Source of the DNA: an uncultured Actinomycetales bacterium
Lineage (GTDB): Bacteria; Actinomycetota; Actinomycetes; S36-B12
Length of the DNA: 64,000 nucleotides
Assembly: GCA_913063435.1 (NCBI GenBank)
Contig: CAJXYI010000007.1
Coordinates: forward strand, 1-64,000
Direction: 5' to 3'
The notes under the pieces are model-generated. The model worked only from the letters and a program-made list of their open reading frames with translations, was not told the origin of the DNA and did not search any database. A program made the translations under genes and the position numbers. Shown here in pieces: positions 18,549 to 29,272 of this stretch (position 1 is its first letter; the number at the start of each line of letters is the position of its first letter).

Positions 18549-19439
18549 GTGAGTACTCAGCCGAATAACCCCATTCCGGTGCGTGGTGCGGTCGATCTGT
18601 CCGCCCTGGCTCAGCAGCGTCAGACTCAACAGCGTCGCGACGCTGCGATGGGCGGTGCACCGGCCGGAGTCGTCATCGATGTCACCACGGCCACGTTCCA
18701 GGCCGAGGTCCTCGACCGCAGCCAGACCGTGCCGGTGGTGCTGGATCTGTGGGCGACGTGGTGCGGACCCTGCAAGACCCTGTCGCCGATCCTGGAGACC
18801 CTCGCCGCCGAATACAACGGCCGTTTCGTCCTCGCCAAGGTCGATGTCGATGCCGAACAGCAGATCGCCGCGGCCTTCCAGGTGCAGAGCATCCCCAGCG
18901 TGTTCGCCGTCGTCGGCGGCCAGCCCGTGCCGCTGTTCCAGGGCGCATTGCCCGAACCGCAGGTGCGTCAGTACCTGGAGGAGTTGCTCAAAGTGGCCGC
19001 GCAGGCGGGTGTTACCGGCACCGTGACCGGTGCGGTCGAGCCTGACACTGAGGTTGCGGCCGAGGAGCCGGTCGACCCGCGGTTCGTCGCAGCCTACGAC
19101 GCCATCGAGTCCGGTGACTGGGCGGCTGCGGCTGCCGCATACCAGCAGATTCTGGACTCGGAACCGGCGAACACCGATGCTCAAGCCGGCGTCGCGATGT
19201 GTCGCGTTCAACTACGCCTGGACCAGGCAGCCGAGACAGGTGCGCTTCGCGAGGCGGACGAGGCGGCTTCGCGCGGTGAGTGGTCTGCCGCCTTCGATGC
19301 GCTGATCGGAGTAGTGCGTTCGAGCGCGGGCGATGAGCGTGATGCGGCACGGGAACGGCTGATCGATCTCTTCGTCGTCGCCGGTGATGTGCCCGAGGTC
19401 GCGAAGGCGCGCATCGATCTGGCGAACGCGCTGTTTTGA
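18549..19439 (+). CDS. Thioredoxin-domain protein with C-terminal TPR region (YbbN/CnoX-like)
   Basis: DLWATWCGPCKTLSPILE thioredoxin active site WCGPC, then TPR-like region. Confidence 0.9.
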   Translation: MSTQPNNPIPVRGAVDLSALAQQRQTQQRRDAAMGGAPAGVVIDVTTATFQAEVLDRSQTVPVVLDLWATWCGPCKTLSPILETLAAEYNGRFVLAKVDVDAEQQIAAAFQVQSIPSVFAVVGGQPVPLFQGALPEPQVRQYLEELLKVAAQAGVTGTVTGAVEPDTEVAAEEPVDPRFVAAYDAIESGDWAAAAAAYQQILDSEPANTDAQAGVAMCRVQLRLDQAAETGALREADEAASRGEWSAAFDALIGVVRSSAGDERDAARERLIDLFVVAGDVPEVAKARIDLANALF

Positions 19440-19458
19440 GCGTGTCAGAAGGCTGGCG

Positions 19459-21633
19459 TTACTGATCGCGATCCCACCGCAGCCACACCGCACCCAGGGG
19501 TGGGACGGCGATGTCCGCAGACACCGGGCGGTCATTCCACGACGGTCCCTTGGCAGTCACGGCGCCGAGATTGCCGACACCCGATCCTCCATAGGGTTCG
19601 GCGTCGGTATTGAGGATCTCGGTCCAGCGACCCGGGTGGGGGAGTCCGATGCGGTAGTCCAACTGCGGAACCGGAGAGAAGTTCATCGCGCAGGCGACGA
19701 CGCCACCGGTGGCATCCCGGCGTAGCCAGGTGAATACGTTGTGTGCCGCGTCATCGGGGTTGATCCACTCGAAGCCGGCGGGATCGTCATCGAGTTGCCA
19801 CAGCGCCGGTGTCTGCCGGTAGGCGCGGTTGATATCGGTCACCGCCCGAGCGATTCCCTGGTGTTCGGCGAACTCCAGCAGCCACCAGTCCAGCCCCGCA
19901 TCGGCGTTCCACTCCGCGGACTGCGCGAACTCCGATCCCATGAACAGCAGTTTCTTGCCCGGGTGCGCCCACATGAACGCCAGGAACGCGCGCAGTGTCG
20001 CCAACTGCTGCCAGCGATCTCCGGGCATCCGACCCACGAGGGATGACTTGCCGTGGACGACCTCGTCATGCGAGATCGGCAGAACGAAGTGCTCGCTGTA
20101 GGCGTACATCATCGCGAACGTCATCTGATCATGGTGGAACTGGCGATGGATAGCCTCGTGAGTGACGTAGTCCAGTGAGTCGTGCATCCAACCCATGTTC
20201 CACTTCAATCCGAATCCCAGGCCTCCCAGATCGGTGGGTCGGGTGACGCCGGGCCACGACGTCGATTCCTCGGCGATCGTGACGATCCCGGGAACGCGCT
20301 TGTAGGCCGTGGCGTTCATCTCCTGCAGGAACGACACCGCGTCGAGGTTCTCTCGTCCGCCGAAGGCATTCGGGGTCCACTGTCCTGCCTCGCGGGAGTA
20401 ATCGAGGTACAGCATCGAGGCGACGGCGTCGACACGCAGTCCGTCGATGTGGAATTCCTCGAGCCAGAACAGCGCATTGGCCACCAGGAAGTTGCGCACC
20501 TCGCTGCGACCGAAGTCGAAGATGTAGGTGCCCCAGTCCGGATGCTCGCCGCGCATCGGATCGGCGTGTTCGTACAGCGCCGTTCCATCGAATCGAGCCA
20601 GGGCCCAGTCGTCCTTGGGGAAGTGCGCGGGAACCCAGTCGACGATCACCCCGATGCCGGCCTGATGCAGGGTGTCGATGAGGAAGCGCAGATCATCGGG
20701 AGAGCCGAACCGCGACGTCGGTGCGAAATAGGACGTGACCTGATATCCCCAGGATCCGCCGAACGGATGCTCGGCGACGGGCAGGAACTCGACGTGGGTG
20801 AACCCATGCTGCAGGACGTAGTCGGTCAATTCGGCGGCCAGTCCGCGGTAATCCAGACCCTGACGCCATGAACCGAGGTGGACCTCGTAGGTGGACATCG
20901 GTGAGCGCAGGATGTCGCTTTGCGCGCGATCAGCCAGCCAGTCACCGTCGCCCCAGATGTAGTGGGAGGTGAACACCACCGAGCCGGTGGCGGGCGGGAT
21001 CTCGGTGGCGAATGCGAATGGGTCGGCCTTCTCCCGCCACATCCCATCGCGGCCGAGAACGGCGAACTTGTACACCGTTCCCGCGCCGATATCCGGGATG
21101 AACAGTTCCCACACTCCGGAGGTTCCGAGACTGCGCATCGGGTGAGCGGTGGCATCCCAATGGTTGAAGTCACCGACGACGCGGATGCCCTGCGCATTGG
21201 GTGCCCACACCGCGAAGGACACACCATGGACATCGCCGAGAGGGCTGGGATAGACGTGCTCGTGCGCACCGAGTACCTGCCACAGCTGCTCATGCCGACC
21301 CTCACCGATCAGGTGTCGGTCGATGTCGCCGACGGTCGGCCAGAAACGGTAGGGATCATCCGCGGGGTAGGTCAGCGAGCCGTAGGCGACCTCGAGTCGA
21401 TAGTCGGGAATCTCCTGCGTGGGCAGCATCGTCTGCCAGGTTCCGCGATGCAAGTGGTCGAGCGGAAACCGTTCGCCATCGATGATCGCCGTCACCGAGT
21501 CGGCCATCGGTCGCAGGACACGCAGAACGGTGCCCCCATCGCCAGGATGCGGTCCGAGGAGCGAGTGCGGATCGTGGTGCCAGCCATCCACGATGCGGTC
21601 GATCTGTGCGAGGTCGACCGGTGGCATCGTCAT
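19459..21633 (-). CDS. glgB: 1,4-alpha-glucan branching enzyme (GH13)
   Basis: [45 protein letters not shown]. Confidence 0.97.
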   Translation of the reverse strand: MTMPPVDLAQIDRIVDGWHHDPHSLLGPHPGDGGTVLRVLRPMADSVTAIIDGERFPLDHLHRGTWQTMLPTQEIPDYRLEVAYGSLTYPADDPYRFWPTVGDIDRHLIGEGRHEQLWQVLGAHEHVYPSPLGDVHGVSFAVWAPNAQGIRVVGDFNHWDATAHPMRSLGTSGVWELFIPDIGAGTVYKFAVLGRDGMWREKADPFAFATEIPPATGSVVFTSHYIWGDGDWLADRAQSDILRSPMSTYEVHLGSWRQGLDYRGLAAELTDYVLQHGFTHVEFLPVAEHPFGGSWGYQVTSYFAPTSRFGSPDDLRFLIDTLHQAGIGVIVDWVPAHFPKDDWALARFDGTALYEHADPMRGEHPDWGTYIFDFGRSEVRNFLVANALFWLEEFHIDGLRVDAVASMLYLDYSREAGQWTPNAFGGRENLDAVSFLQEMNATAYKRVPGIVTIAEESTSWPGVTRPTDLGGLGFGLKWNMGWMHDSLDYVTHEAIHRQFHHDQMTFAMMYAYSEHFVLPISHDEVVHGKSSLVGRMPGDRWQQLATLRAFLAFMWAHPGKKLLFMGSEFAQSAEWNADAGLDWWLLEFAEHQGIARAVTDINRAYRQTPALWQLDDDPAGFEWINPDDAAHNVFTWLRRDATGGVVACAMNFSPVPQLDYRIGLPHPGRWTEILNTDAEPYGGSGVGNLGAVTAKGPSWNDRPVSADIAVPPLGAVWLRWDRDQ

Positions 21634-21640
21634 GATGTCA

Positions 21641-23623
21641 TCATGACCGCTGGACGTGGATGATGTGGGCGACTTCAGCTGCGGGGTCCAGCCGCACGTA
21701 ATCGGCCTGACCCCAGGTCCATGCCCGATCGGTGATGAGGTCGTGGGCGATGAAGCGGTCGGTCCAGTCCATGCCGAGTGTCGGCATGTCCCACCACACC
21801 GTCGCCTCCTGGGGCTGATGCGGATCGAGGGTGGCGACGACGAGAATCAGGTCGTCGCCATGCTGCTTGGAATATGCGATGACCGCATCGTTGTCGGGGT
21901 GGTGGAAGCGCAGGCTACGCAGGTCCTGCAGAGCCGGATGCTCCCGACGGATGGTGTTCAGCCGCGACAGATAGGGCTCCAGCGTGGGCGCATCGGGGCT
22001 CCATTCCCGCGGTCGGTACTGGTACTTCTCCGAATCCAGGTATTCCTCGCTCCCGGGGCGAACAGCGAGGTGCTCGAAGTGCTCGAAACCGGAGTAGACC
22101 CCCCAGGTCGGTGACAGTGTCGCCGCGAGTGTCGCACGGATCGCGAACGCTCCCGGCCCGCCGTACTGCAGGTACTCGCTGAGGATGTCGGGGGTGTTGA
22201 CGAAGAAATTCGGGCGCATGTACGCACTCGCGGGTCCGGCGAGTTCGCTCAGGTACTCCTCGATCTCCGATCGCGCATTGCGCCAGGTGAAGTAGGTGTA
22301 ACTCTGCTGGAAGCCGATCTCGGCGAGTGCTCGCATCATCGGTGGGCGCGTGAATGCCTCGGCGAGGAAGATGACATCGGGGTCAGTCTCGTTTATCGAG
22401 GTGAGGAGTCGATCCCACACCCATAGCGGCTTCGTGTGCGGATTGTCGACGCGGAAGATGCGTACTCCGCGTGTCATCCACAGCCGCACGATGCGCTCGA
22501 CCTCGGCGTACAACCCCTCGGGATCGTTGTCGAAGTTCAGCGGGAAGATGTCCTGGTATTTCTTGGGTGGGTTCTCGGCGTAGGCGATGCTCCCGTCCGC
22601 TCGGGTGGTGAACCATTCCGGATGCGTTTTCACCCACGGATGATCGGGCGAGGCCTGTAGGGCGAGATCGAGGGCGATCTGCAGGCCGGATCGAGACGCT
22701 GCAGCCACGAAAGCGGTGAAGTCCTCGAGTGTTCCCAGGTCCGGATGGATCGCGTCGTGGCCACCGTCGGCTGAACCGATCGCCCAGGGTGAACCGGGAT
22801 CGTCGGGGCCAGCGACGAGGGTGTTGTTGGGACCCTTGCGATGGCTTGACCCGATCGGATGGATCGGTGGGAGGTAGACGACATCGAATCCCATAGCGGC
22901 GATCTGGGGGAGTCGACCCGCTGCGGTTTCGAAGGTTCCCGAGCGGGGTGGGTCGAGGCTCGCGCCCTCGCTGCGGGGGAAGAACTCGTACCACGAACCA
23001 CACAGCGCGGTGCGACGCTCGACGCGTAGTGGCCATGGTCCGCTGCTCGTCACCGACCCGCGCAGGGGATGGGCGGCCAAGATCGAGGTGATGTCCGCAT
23101 CCTGTGCGCTCGCCCAGCGAACATCCGCCGGCAGGTTGGCGTCACGAAGGGTCCGCGCACACTCGCGAATCCGCTTGCGTTGCTCGGTCCGGCCACGGGG
23201 AAGCTCTTTGGCGGCGCGCTCGAGCAGCAGGGCGCCCTCGGTGAGCTCGAGTTCGACATCGATGTTCGCAGGGATCTTGACCAGCGCTCGCGTGCACCAG
23301 GTCGACCAGGGGTCGTCGCAGGCTTCGATGGTGAACGTCCAGTTGCCTTCGCTATCGCAGGCCACGGTCGCCGTCCATCGATCCAGTCCGGCGGGATCGG
23401 GATTCATCCGGCGACGCAGGCGCTCGCGTCCGCGGGGGTCGTGCGCGACGACCTCGACCCCGAGGCTGTCGTATCCTTCTCTGAACACGGTCGCCCCGAT
23501 GGGGATGATCTCGTCGACCACGGCCTTGGCGGGGCGTCGACCGGATTCGACCGCCGGGGAAACGTCGAAGATCGCGAAACGTCCGGACAAGACGTTGGGT
23601 ATCACGACGTCGGGCGCGGGCAC
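21641..23623 (-). CDS. glgE: Alpha-1,4-glucan:maltose-1-phosphate maltosyltransferase
   Basis: [75 protein letters not shown] start with TAGGCT at a 6 nt gap. Confidence 0.97.
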   Translation of the reverse strand: MPAPDVVIPNVLSGRFAIFDVSPAVESGRRPAKAVVDEIIPIGATVFREGYDSLGVEVVAHDPRGRERLRRRMNPDPAGLDRWTATVACDSEGNWTFTIEACDDPWSTWCTRALVKIPANIDVELELTEGALLLERAAKELPRGRTEQRKRIRECARTLRDANLPADVRWASAQDADITSILAAHPLRGSVTSSGPWPLRVERRTALCGSWYEFFPRSEGASLDPPRSGTFETAAGRLPQIAAMGFDVVYLPPIHPIGSSHRKGPNNTLVAGPDDPGSPWAIGSADGGHDAIHPDLGTLEDFTAFVAAASRSGLQIALDLALQASPDHPWVKTHPEWFTTRADGSIAYAENPPKKYQDIFPLNFDNDPEGLYAEVERIVRLWMTRGVRIFRVDNPHTKPLWVWDRLLTSINETDPDVIFLAEAFTRPPMMRALAEIGFQQSYTYFTWRNARSEIEEYLSELAGPASAYMRPNFFVNTPDILSEYLQYGGPGAFAIRATLAATLSPTWGVYSGFEHFEHLAVRPGSEEYLDSEKYQYRPREWSPDAPTLEPYLSRLNTIRREHPALQDLRSLRFHHPDNDAVIAYSKQHGDDLILVVATLDPHQPQEATVWWDMPTLGMDWTDRFIAHDLITDRAWTWGQADYVRLDPAAEVAHIIHVQRS

Positions 23624-23727
23624 ACCATCAGCCTAATGCGGGGGATCTTGACACGAGAGGATCTGGACACAGGAAGTTCATGTGGTGGCAGCAATTCAGC
23701 ATTCCGCAGGCGATAGCGTCGTCCCCC

Positions 23728-26313
23728 GTGAAAGCGATTCGCAGACTCAATGTCCGCACCGTGCTGCCCGCCGACCTCGCCCCCCTCGACGCACTCGCTC
23801 ATAATCTGCGGTGGTCCTGGCACGAGCCCACCCGCGAACTCTTCCGGGCGATCGATCCGCACCTGTGGGAACAACTCGGCGATGATCCGATGCGCATGCT
23901 GTCCGAGGTCAGTGCGGAGCGGCTCGAGGAGCTTGCGGGCGATCATGGATTCGTCGAATGGGTCCGCCACCTCGACGGCGACCTGCGCGACTATCTCGAG
24001 CGCGAGCACTGGTATCAGCACCGCGAGGGAGACTCTCCCCGGGCGATCGCGTATTTCTCCCCGGAGTTCGGAGTCGCCGCAGCATTGCCGCAGTATTCGG
24101 GTGGCCTGGGGATTCTCGCCGGCGATCACCTGAAGGCGGCCTCGGACATCGGCGTTCCGATCATCGGGGTCGGGTTGTTCTATCGCTCGGGGTACTTCCG
24201 CCAGGCTCTCTCGCGTGACGGCTGGCAGACGGAGACGTATCCGGTTCTCGACCCCGACAGCATGCCCCTTCGGCTCCTGCGCGATCACGACGGTAGGGCG
24301 GTGTATCTCAGCGTCGGCATGCCCGGGGGGCAGACCCTCGACTTCCGCATCTGGGTCGCCCAGGTGGGTCGCGTCCCTCTGCTCCTGCTCGATTCGGATG
24401 TCGCCACGAATGCCCGACCCGAGCGCGATGTCACCGACCGGCTCTATGGCGGCGGACAGGAAGACCGGTTGCGCCAGGAGATGCTGCTGGGTATCGGGGG
24501 AGTGCGAGCGATTCGTCGCTACTGCGAGTTGACCGGACACCCTGCACCCGAGGTGTTCCATTCCAACGAGGGTCACGCGGGATTCCTGGGACTCGAACGT
24601 ATTCGCGAACTCATGTCCGGGCCGGACTCCCTCGGCTTCGACACCGCCCTCGAGGTGGTGCGGGCCGGGACGGTGTTCACGACGCACACGCCGGTACCCG
24701 CGGGCATCGATCGGTTCTCCCGGGACCTCATCACGCAGTACTTCAGCGGGGATAGCGGTGGCGAGAATGCGTTCGTCGATCTGCCCATCGACCGGATCCT
24801 CGCCCTGGGGGCCGAGGACTACGACGGCGGCGATCCCGCCGTATTCAACATGGCCGTGATGGGGATGCGGCTCTCGCAGCGCAGGAACGGTGTGAGCCTG
24901 CTGCACGGTGCGGTCAGCCGATCGATGTTCAACGGGCTGTGGCCGGGATTCGATGCCGGCGATGTTCCCATCACATCGATCACCAACGGCGTCCACGCAC
25001 CCACCTGGGTGGCCCCGGAGATCTGGAAACTCGCCGTCGACCGGGGTGCGCAGGACCTTGCCGAGCAGCCGCACGGGTGGGAACTACTCGGCGATGTCCC
25101 CGATGATGCGCTGTGGTGGATCAAGCGGACCCTCCGAGAGCGGCTGGTCCACATGGCTCGGCACCGGTTGCGTCGGTCCTGGCTGCGCCGGGGTGCCACG
25201 GAGGCCGAACTCGGCTGGATCGATGGTGTCCTCGATCCGGATATCCTCACGGTCGGTTTCGCACGCAGGGTGCCCTCCTATAAGCGGCTGACCCTGATGC
25301 TGCGTGATCCGGACCGGCTGCGCTCGCTGCTGCTCGATCCCGACCGTCCCGTGCAGTTGGTCATCGCGGGCAAGGCTCACCCTGCCGACGACGGGGGTAA
25401 GCGATTGATCCAGCAGTTGGTCGAGTTCGCTGATGACCCGCAGGTGCGGCATCGCATCGTGTTCCTGCCGAACTACGAGATCGCCATGGCCACGGTGCTG
25501 TATCCGGGGTGCGATGTGTGGTTGAACAACCCGATCCGTCCACTCGAGGCCAGCGGAACGTCGGGCATGAAGGCGGCGCTGAACGGTGCCCTCAACCTGT
25601 CGATCCTCGATGGCTGGTGGGATGAATGGTTCGATGGTGAGAACGGATGGGCGATTCCGACTGCGAATGGTGTCGAGGATGCCGAGCGTCGCGATGATCT
25701 CGAAGCAGCCGCGTTGTATGACCTGATCGAATCGAGTGTCGCGCCGACGTTCTACTCGCGCGGGGATGACCAGGTCCCGCACCGATGGGTGGAGATGTTG
25801 CGGCACACCCTGAAGACCCTGGGACCGAAAGTACTGGCCAGCCGGATGGTGCGCGAATACGTCGAGCGGCTATACGTTCCCGCTGCTGATGCCTCGCGGC
25901 AGATGCTGGCGGAAGGAATGGCGCTGGGTAAGGAGATTGCGGAATGGAAGGAACGGGTGCTCGGGGAATGGCCTGGCGTGGCTGTCGAGCACGTGGACGT
26001 GTCCATCCCCGATGCGCAACCGTCCCTCGGTGCCGAGGTGGACGTTCACGCCTACGTGCACCTCGGCGGTCTGAGTCCCCAGGATGTGCTCGTGCAGATC
26101 GCCTATGGTCGCGTGGACGCCGACGACGTCATCACCGCGCCCACCGTGGAGGTGCTCACCATGCAGGAGGGCTACGACGGCGGTCGCTGGCGATTCGATG
26201 GGCGGATGCCCCTCGACCGAACCGGCCCATTCGGTTACACCGTGCGGGTCCTGCCGAGTCATGTCGGGCTGGCCTCGCCGGCCGACCTCGGTGTGCTCGC
26301 CGTTCCCCGTTAG
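23728..26313 (+). CDS. glgP: Alpha-glucan (glycogen) phosphorylase
   Basis: VKAIRRLNVRTVLPADLAPLDALAHNLRWSWH..., NPIRPLEASGTSGMKAALNGALNLSILDGWW. Start set at GTG 23728 by family resemblance and TAGCGT at an 8 nt gap. Confidence 0.95.
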   Translation: MKAIRRLNVRTVLPADLAPLDALAHNLRWSWHEPTRELFRAIDPHLWEQLGDDPMRMLSEVSAERLEELAGDHGFVEWVRHLDGDLRDYLEREHWYQHREGDSPRAIAYFSPEFGVAAALPQYSGGLGILAGDHLKAASDIGVPIIGVGLFYRSGYFRQALSRDGWQTETYPVLDPDSMPLRLLRDHDGRAVYLSVGMPGGQTLDFRIWVAQVGRVPLLLLDSDVATNARPERDVTDRLYGGGQEDRLRQEMLLGIGGVRAIRRYCELTGHPAPEVFHSNEGHAGFLGLERIRELMSGPDSLGFDTALEVVRAGTVFTTHTPVPAGIDRFSRDLITQYFSGDSGGENAFVDLPIDRILALGAEDYDGGDPAVFNMAVMGMRLSQRRNGVSLLHGAVSRSMFNGLWPGFDAGDVPITSITNGVHAPTWVAPEIWKLAVDRGAQDLAEQPHGWELLGDVPDDALWWIKRTLRERLVHMARHRLRRSWLRRGATEAELGWIDGVLDPDILTVGFARRVPSYKRLTLMLRDPDRLRSLLLDPDRPVQLVIAGKAHPADDGGKRLIQQLVEFADDPQVRHRIVFLPNYEIAMATVLYPGCDVWLNNPIRPLEASGTSGMKAALNGALNLSILDGWWDEWFDGENGWAIPTANGVEDAERRDDLEAAALYDLIESSVAPTFYSRGDDQVPHRWVEMLRHTLKTLGPKVLASRMVREYVERLYVPAADASRQMLAEGMALGKEIAEWKERVLGEWPGVAVEHVDVSIPDAQPSLGAEVDVHAYVHLGGLSPQDVLVQIAYGRVDADDVITAPTVEVLTMQEGYDGGRWRFDGRMPLDRTGPFGYTVRVLPSHVGLASPADLGVLAVPR

Positions 26314-26326
26314 CCAGCGTCTCGCG

Positions 26327-28450
26327 CTAGTCATCGTCTTCGACGCGAAGCACGACGAGACTTCGAGGGGCGAGCATGACCGTTGCGTCTGCGCGATCTA
26401 TCCACGGTGCGACGCCGGGGCGCTCGTCATGGGTGTCTAGGACTCGGCGGTAGGTCTGGCCATACGGTTGGCCGGGCAGAACGAAGGGTTGATGTTCGGT
26501 CCCGGAGTGCAGCAGGATGAGAAAGGACTGGTCCCGACCGCTCGGGGGGTCGCCGGGCACCGGTCGCAGGCTTCCGGACAGGTACATCCCGATCGTGCGG
26601 GTGTCCGGTGAGTTCCACTCGCCGTCGGTCAGGGTGGACCCGCTGGGTGAGATCCACCCCAGATCGGGCGCACCTCCCTCTGAGGTGGGGGTGCCCTGGA
26701 AGAAGAACCGCTGCCGGAATACCCGATGTTCGCGTCGCAGTGCGAGCACGTAGCGGGTGAACTCGACCAGATCGCCCTGCCAGTCCGCCCACTCCCAGTC
26801 GTACCAGCTGATGGCATTGTCCTGGCAGTAACCGTTGTTGTTCCCCGACTGCGTCCGTCCGAACTCATCTCCACCGAGGATCATCGGGACGCCGGTCGAC
26901 AAGACCAGGGATGCCATGAGATTGCGGATCTGGCGATGGCGCACCTTGGTGATCGCCGGGTCGGTGGTCTCACCCTCGAAGCCGTAGTTGGCCGATCGGT
27001 TGTCATCGGTGCCGTCACGGTTGTCCTCGAGGTTCGCCGCGTTGTGCTTGTGGTCGTAGCTCACCAGGTCGCGCATCGTGAATCCATCGTGAGCGGTGAC
27101 GAAATTGATGGAGGAGTAGGGAGAGCGGCCCTCGGCTGCATACAGATCCGCGGAACCGGACAGGCGCCAACCCAATTCAGTGACCCCGCTCGCGCCGCGC
27201 CAGTAGTCGCGCAGGCAGTCGCGGTACCGACCGTTCCATTCTCGCCACATGGCCGGGAACTCACCGACCTGATAACCCCCGGGTCCGACGTCCCAGGGCT
27301 CGGCGATGAGTTTCACGCGTCGCAGGGTCGGATCCTGCCGGATGGTCGTGATGAACGTGCCGAGCATGTCGACGTCATGGGCTGAGCGGGCTAGGGCGGA
27401 AGCCAGGTCGAAGCGGAATCCGTCGACATGCATATCCAGAACCCAGTAGCGCAGGGAATCCATCACCATCTGCAGGACTTGTGGATGCGATAGATCGAGG
27501 GTGTTCCCGCAGCCGGTGTAGTCCTCGTAGTAACGACCATCGCGGAGCCGGTAGTACGCGGCATTGTCGATTCCGCGGAAGGCCAGTGTCGGGCCGTTCA
27601 CGCCTTCCTCCGCGGTGTGGTTGTACACCACGTCGAGGATGACCTCGAGTCCTGCCGCATGCATCGCTTTGACCATGCCCTTGAACTCATCGACCTGTTC
27701 ACCATGCGTCCCGCTGCTGCTGTAGGCGGCATGCGGGGCGAAGTACCCCAGGGTGTTATAGCCCCAGTAGTTCGTCAGGCCGCGCTCCATGAGGTGGACC
27801 TCACTCGTGAAGTGGTGGACCGGCATCAATTCGATCGCGGTGACACCGAGCGAGGTGAGGTGCTCGAGGATCGCCGGGTGCGCCGCCCCCGCGTAGGTGC
27901 CCCGAAGATGCTCTGGCACCTGCGGATGCAGCCTCGACAAGCCCCGAACATGCGTCTCGTAGATGATCGTGTCAGCCCAGGGTGTGAGCGGGCGAACGTC
28001 GTCACCCCAGTCGAAGGCGTTCACGACAGCGATGCTGCGTGGCACGTACGGGGCGGAATCGGCGTCGTTGCGGACGAGGTCGTCGGTGAGTGACGATCCG
28101 AAGATCGCGTCATCGAGGTGAACGGACCCGTCGATGGCGCGAGCGTAGGGATCGGTGAGGAGTTTCGCCGCGTTCCAGCGCCGACCGGTCGTCGGATCCC
28201 ATCCTCCGTGGACTCGGAAGCCATACCGGCTTCCCGGGGAGATGCCTCGAATCCGCCCATGGTGCACGCCGAGAGTCAGTTCGGGCAGGGTGATCGAGGT
28301 CTGGCGACCCGCGACGTCGAAGACGCATAGGTCCACCTGATCGGCACCCGGAGCCCAGAGCGCGACGTTCGCGGTATCTGCCGCGGCACCGGTGAGGTTC
28401 ACTCCCAGCGGGTCCCAGTGGCCGGGCCCGATGATCGCCAGGTCGCTCAC
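26327..28450 (-). CDS. glgX: Glycogen debranching enzyme (isoamylase-type GH13)
   Basis: YETHVRGLSRLHPQVPEHLRGTYAG, DGFRFDLASALAR, LIAEPWDVGPGGYQVGEFP, AHDGFTMRDLVSY; GTG 28450 preceded by TAGCGT at a 7 nt gap. Confidence 0.94.
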   Translation of the reverse strand: MSDLAIIGPGHWDPLGVNLTGAAADTANVALWAPGADQVDLCVFDVAGRQTSITLPELTLGVHHGRIRGISPGSRYGFRVHGGWDPTTGRRWNAAKLLTDPYARAIDGSVHLDDAIFGSSLTDDLVRNDADSAPYVPRSIAVVNAFDWGDDVRPLTPWADTIIYETHVRGLSRLHPQVPEHLRGTYAGAAHPAILEHLTSLGVTAIELMPVHHFTSEVHLMERGLTNYWGYNTLGYFAPHAAYSSSGTHGEQVDEFKGMVKAMHAAGLEVILDVVYNHTAEEGVNGPTLAFRGIDNAAYYRLRDGRYYEDYTGCGNTLDLSHPQVLQMVMDSLRYWVLDMHVDGFRFDLASALARSAHDVDMLGTFITTIRQDPTLRRVKLIAEPWDVGPGGYQVGEFPAMWREWNGRYRDCLRDYWRGASGVTELGWRLSGSADLYAAEGRSPYSSINFVTAHDGFTMRDLVSYDHKHNAANLEDNRDGTDDNRSANYGFEGETTDPAITKVRHRQIRNLMASLVLSTGVPMILGGDEFGRTQSGNNNGYCQDNAISWYDWEWADWQGDLVEFTRYVLALRREHRVFRQRFFFQGTPTSEGGAPDLGWISPSGSTLTDGEWNSPDTRTIGMYLSGSLRPVPGDPPSGRDQSFLILLHSGTEHQPFVLPGQPYGQTYRRVLDTHDERPGVAPWIDRADATVMLAPRSLVVLRVEDDD

Positions 28451-28483
28451 GTCGGACACGCTAGCGTGGCTAGGCTCTCGGTC

Positions 28484-29272
28484 GTGAGTGCAGCGTATGT
28501 GAGCATCGACGTCGACACGTCCACCGCCGTAGCGACCCTTCGCATCGACCGGCCGCCGATGAACGCCCTGTCCGTCCAGGTGCAGGAGGAGATCCGCGAG
28601 GCGGCTGAGGAATTGGCGCAGCGCGATGATGTTCGGGCGGTCGTCGTCTACGGCGGGCCGAAGGTCTTCGCCGCCGGCGCCGATGTCAAGGAGATGGCCG
28701 ATTGGAGCATGACCGACTGCCTCGACCGCTCCGCGCAACTGCAGTCGTCGTTCACCGCCGTCGAGCGCATCCCCAAGCCGACGATCGCCGCAGTGACCGG
28801 CTATGCATTGGGCGGAGGCTGCGAGTTGGCACTGTGCTGTGACCTGCGGGTGGCCGGGGATAACGCGAAACTCGGACAACCGGAGATCCTGCTCGGCATC
28901 ATTCCCGGTGCCGGTGGCACCCAGCGGCTACCCCGACTCATCGGTCCCTCACGGGCGAAGGACCTGATTCTCACCGGACGATTCGTCGGCGCGGACGAGG
29001 CTCTCTCGTTCGGACTCGTCGATCGGGTGGTGGCACCCGATGACGTCTACGAAGAGTCACTCGCCCTCGCCCGGCAGCTCGCCGCAGGAGCGCCGTACGC
29101 ACTGCGCGCTGCGAAACAGGCCATCGACCATGGACTGATGGTCGATCTCGACAACGGTTTGGAACTCGAGCGCATGCACTTCGCATCGCTGTTCGCCACG
29201 CAGGATCAGTCCATCGGCATGCACTCGTTCCTCGAGAACGGGCCGGGCAAAGCGGAGTTCACCGGGTCATGA
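28484..29272 (+). CDS. Enoyl-CoA hydratase/isomerase family protein
   Basis: RPPMNALSVQVQEEI, GPKVFAAGADVKEM, ALGGGCELALCCDLRVAGDNAKLGQPEI, GAGGTQRLPRLIG. Confidence 0.95.
   Translation: MSAAYVSIDVDTSTAVATLRIDRPPMNALSVQVQEEIREAAEELAQRDDVRAVVVYGGPKVFAAGADVKEMADWSMTDCLDRSAQLQSSFTAVERIPKPTIAAVTGYALGGGCELALCCDLRVAGDNAKLGQPEILLGIIPGAGGTQRLPRLIGPSRAKDLILTGRFVGADEALSFGLVDRVVAPDDVYEESLALARQLAAGAPYALRAAKQAIDHGLMVDLDNGLELERMHFASLFATQDQSIGMHSFLENGPGKAEFTGS

Noticed and set aside
18541-18551. TAGGCG before the thioredoxin GTG (and before meaB at 17547) as leaderless -10 boxes
   Set aside because: Hexamer lacks the final T and spacing is wrong (1 nt and 9 nt gaps).
26311-26329. Short inverted repeat between glgP and glgX stops as another member of the palindrome family
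   Set aside because: Only a few paired bases and no conserved core; probably just stop-flanking sequence.
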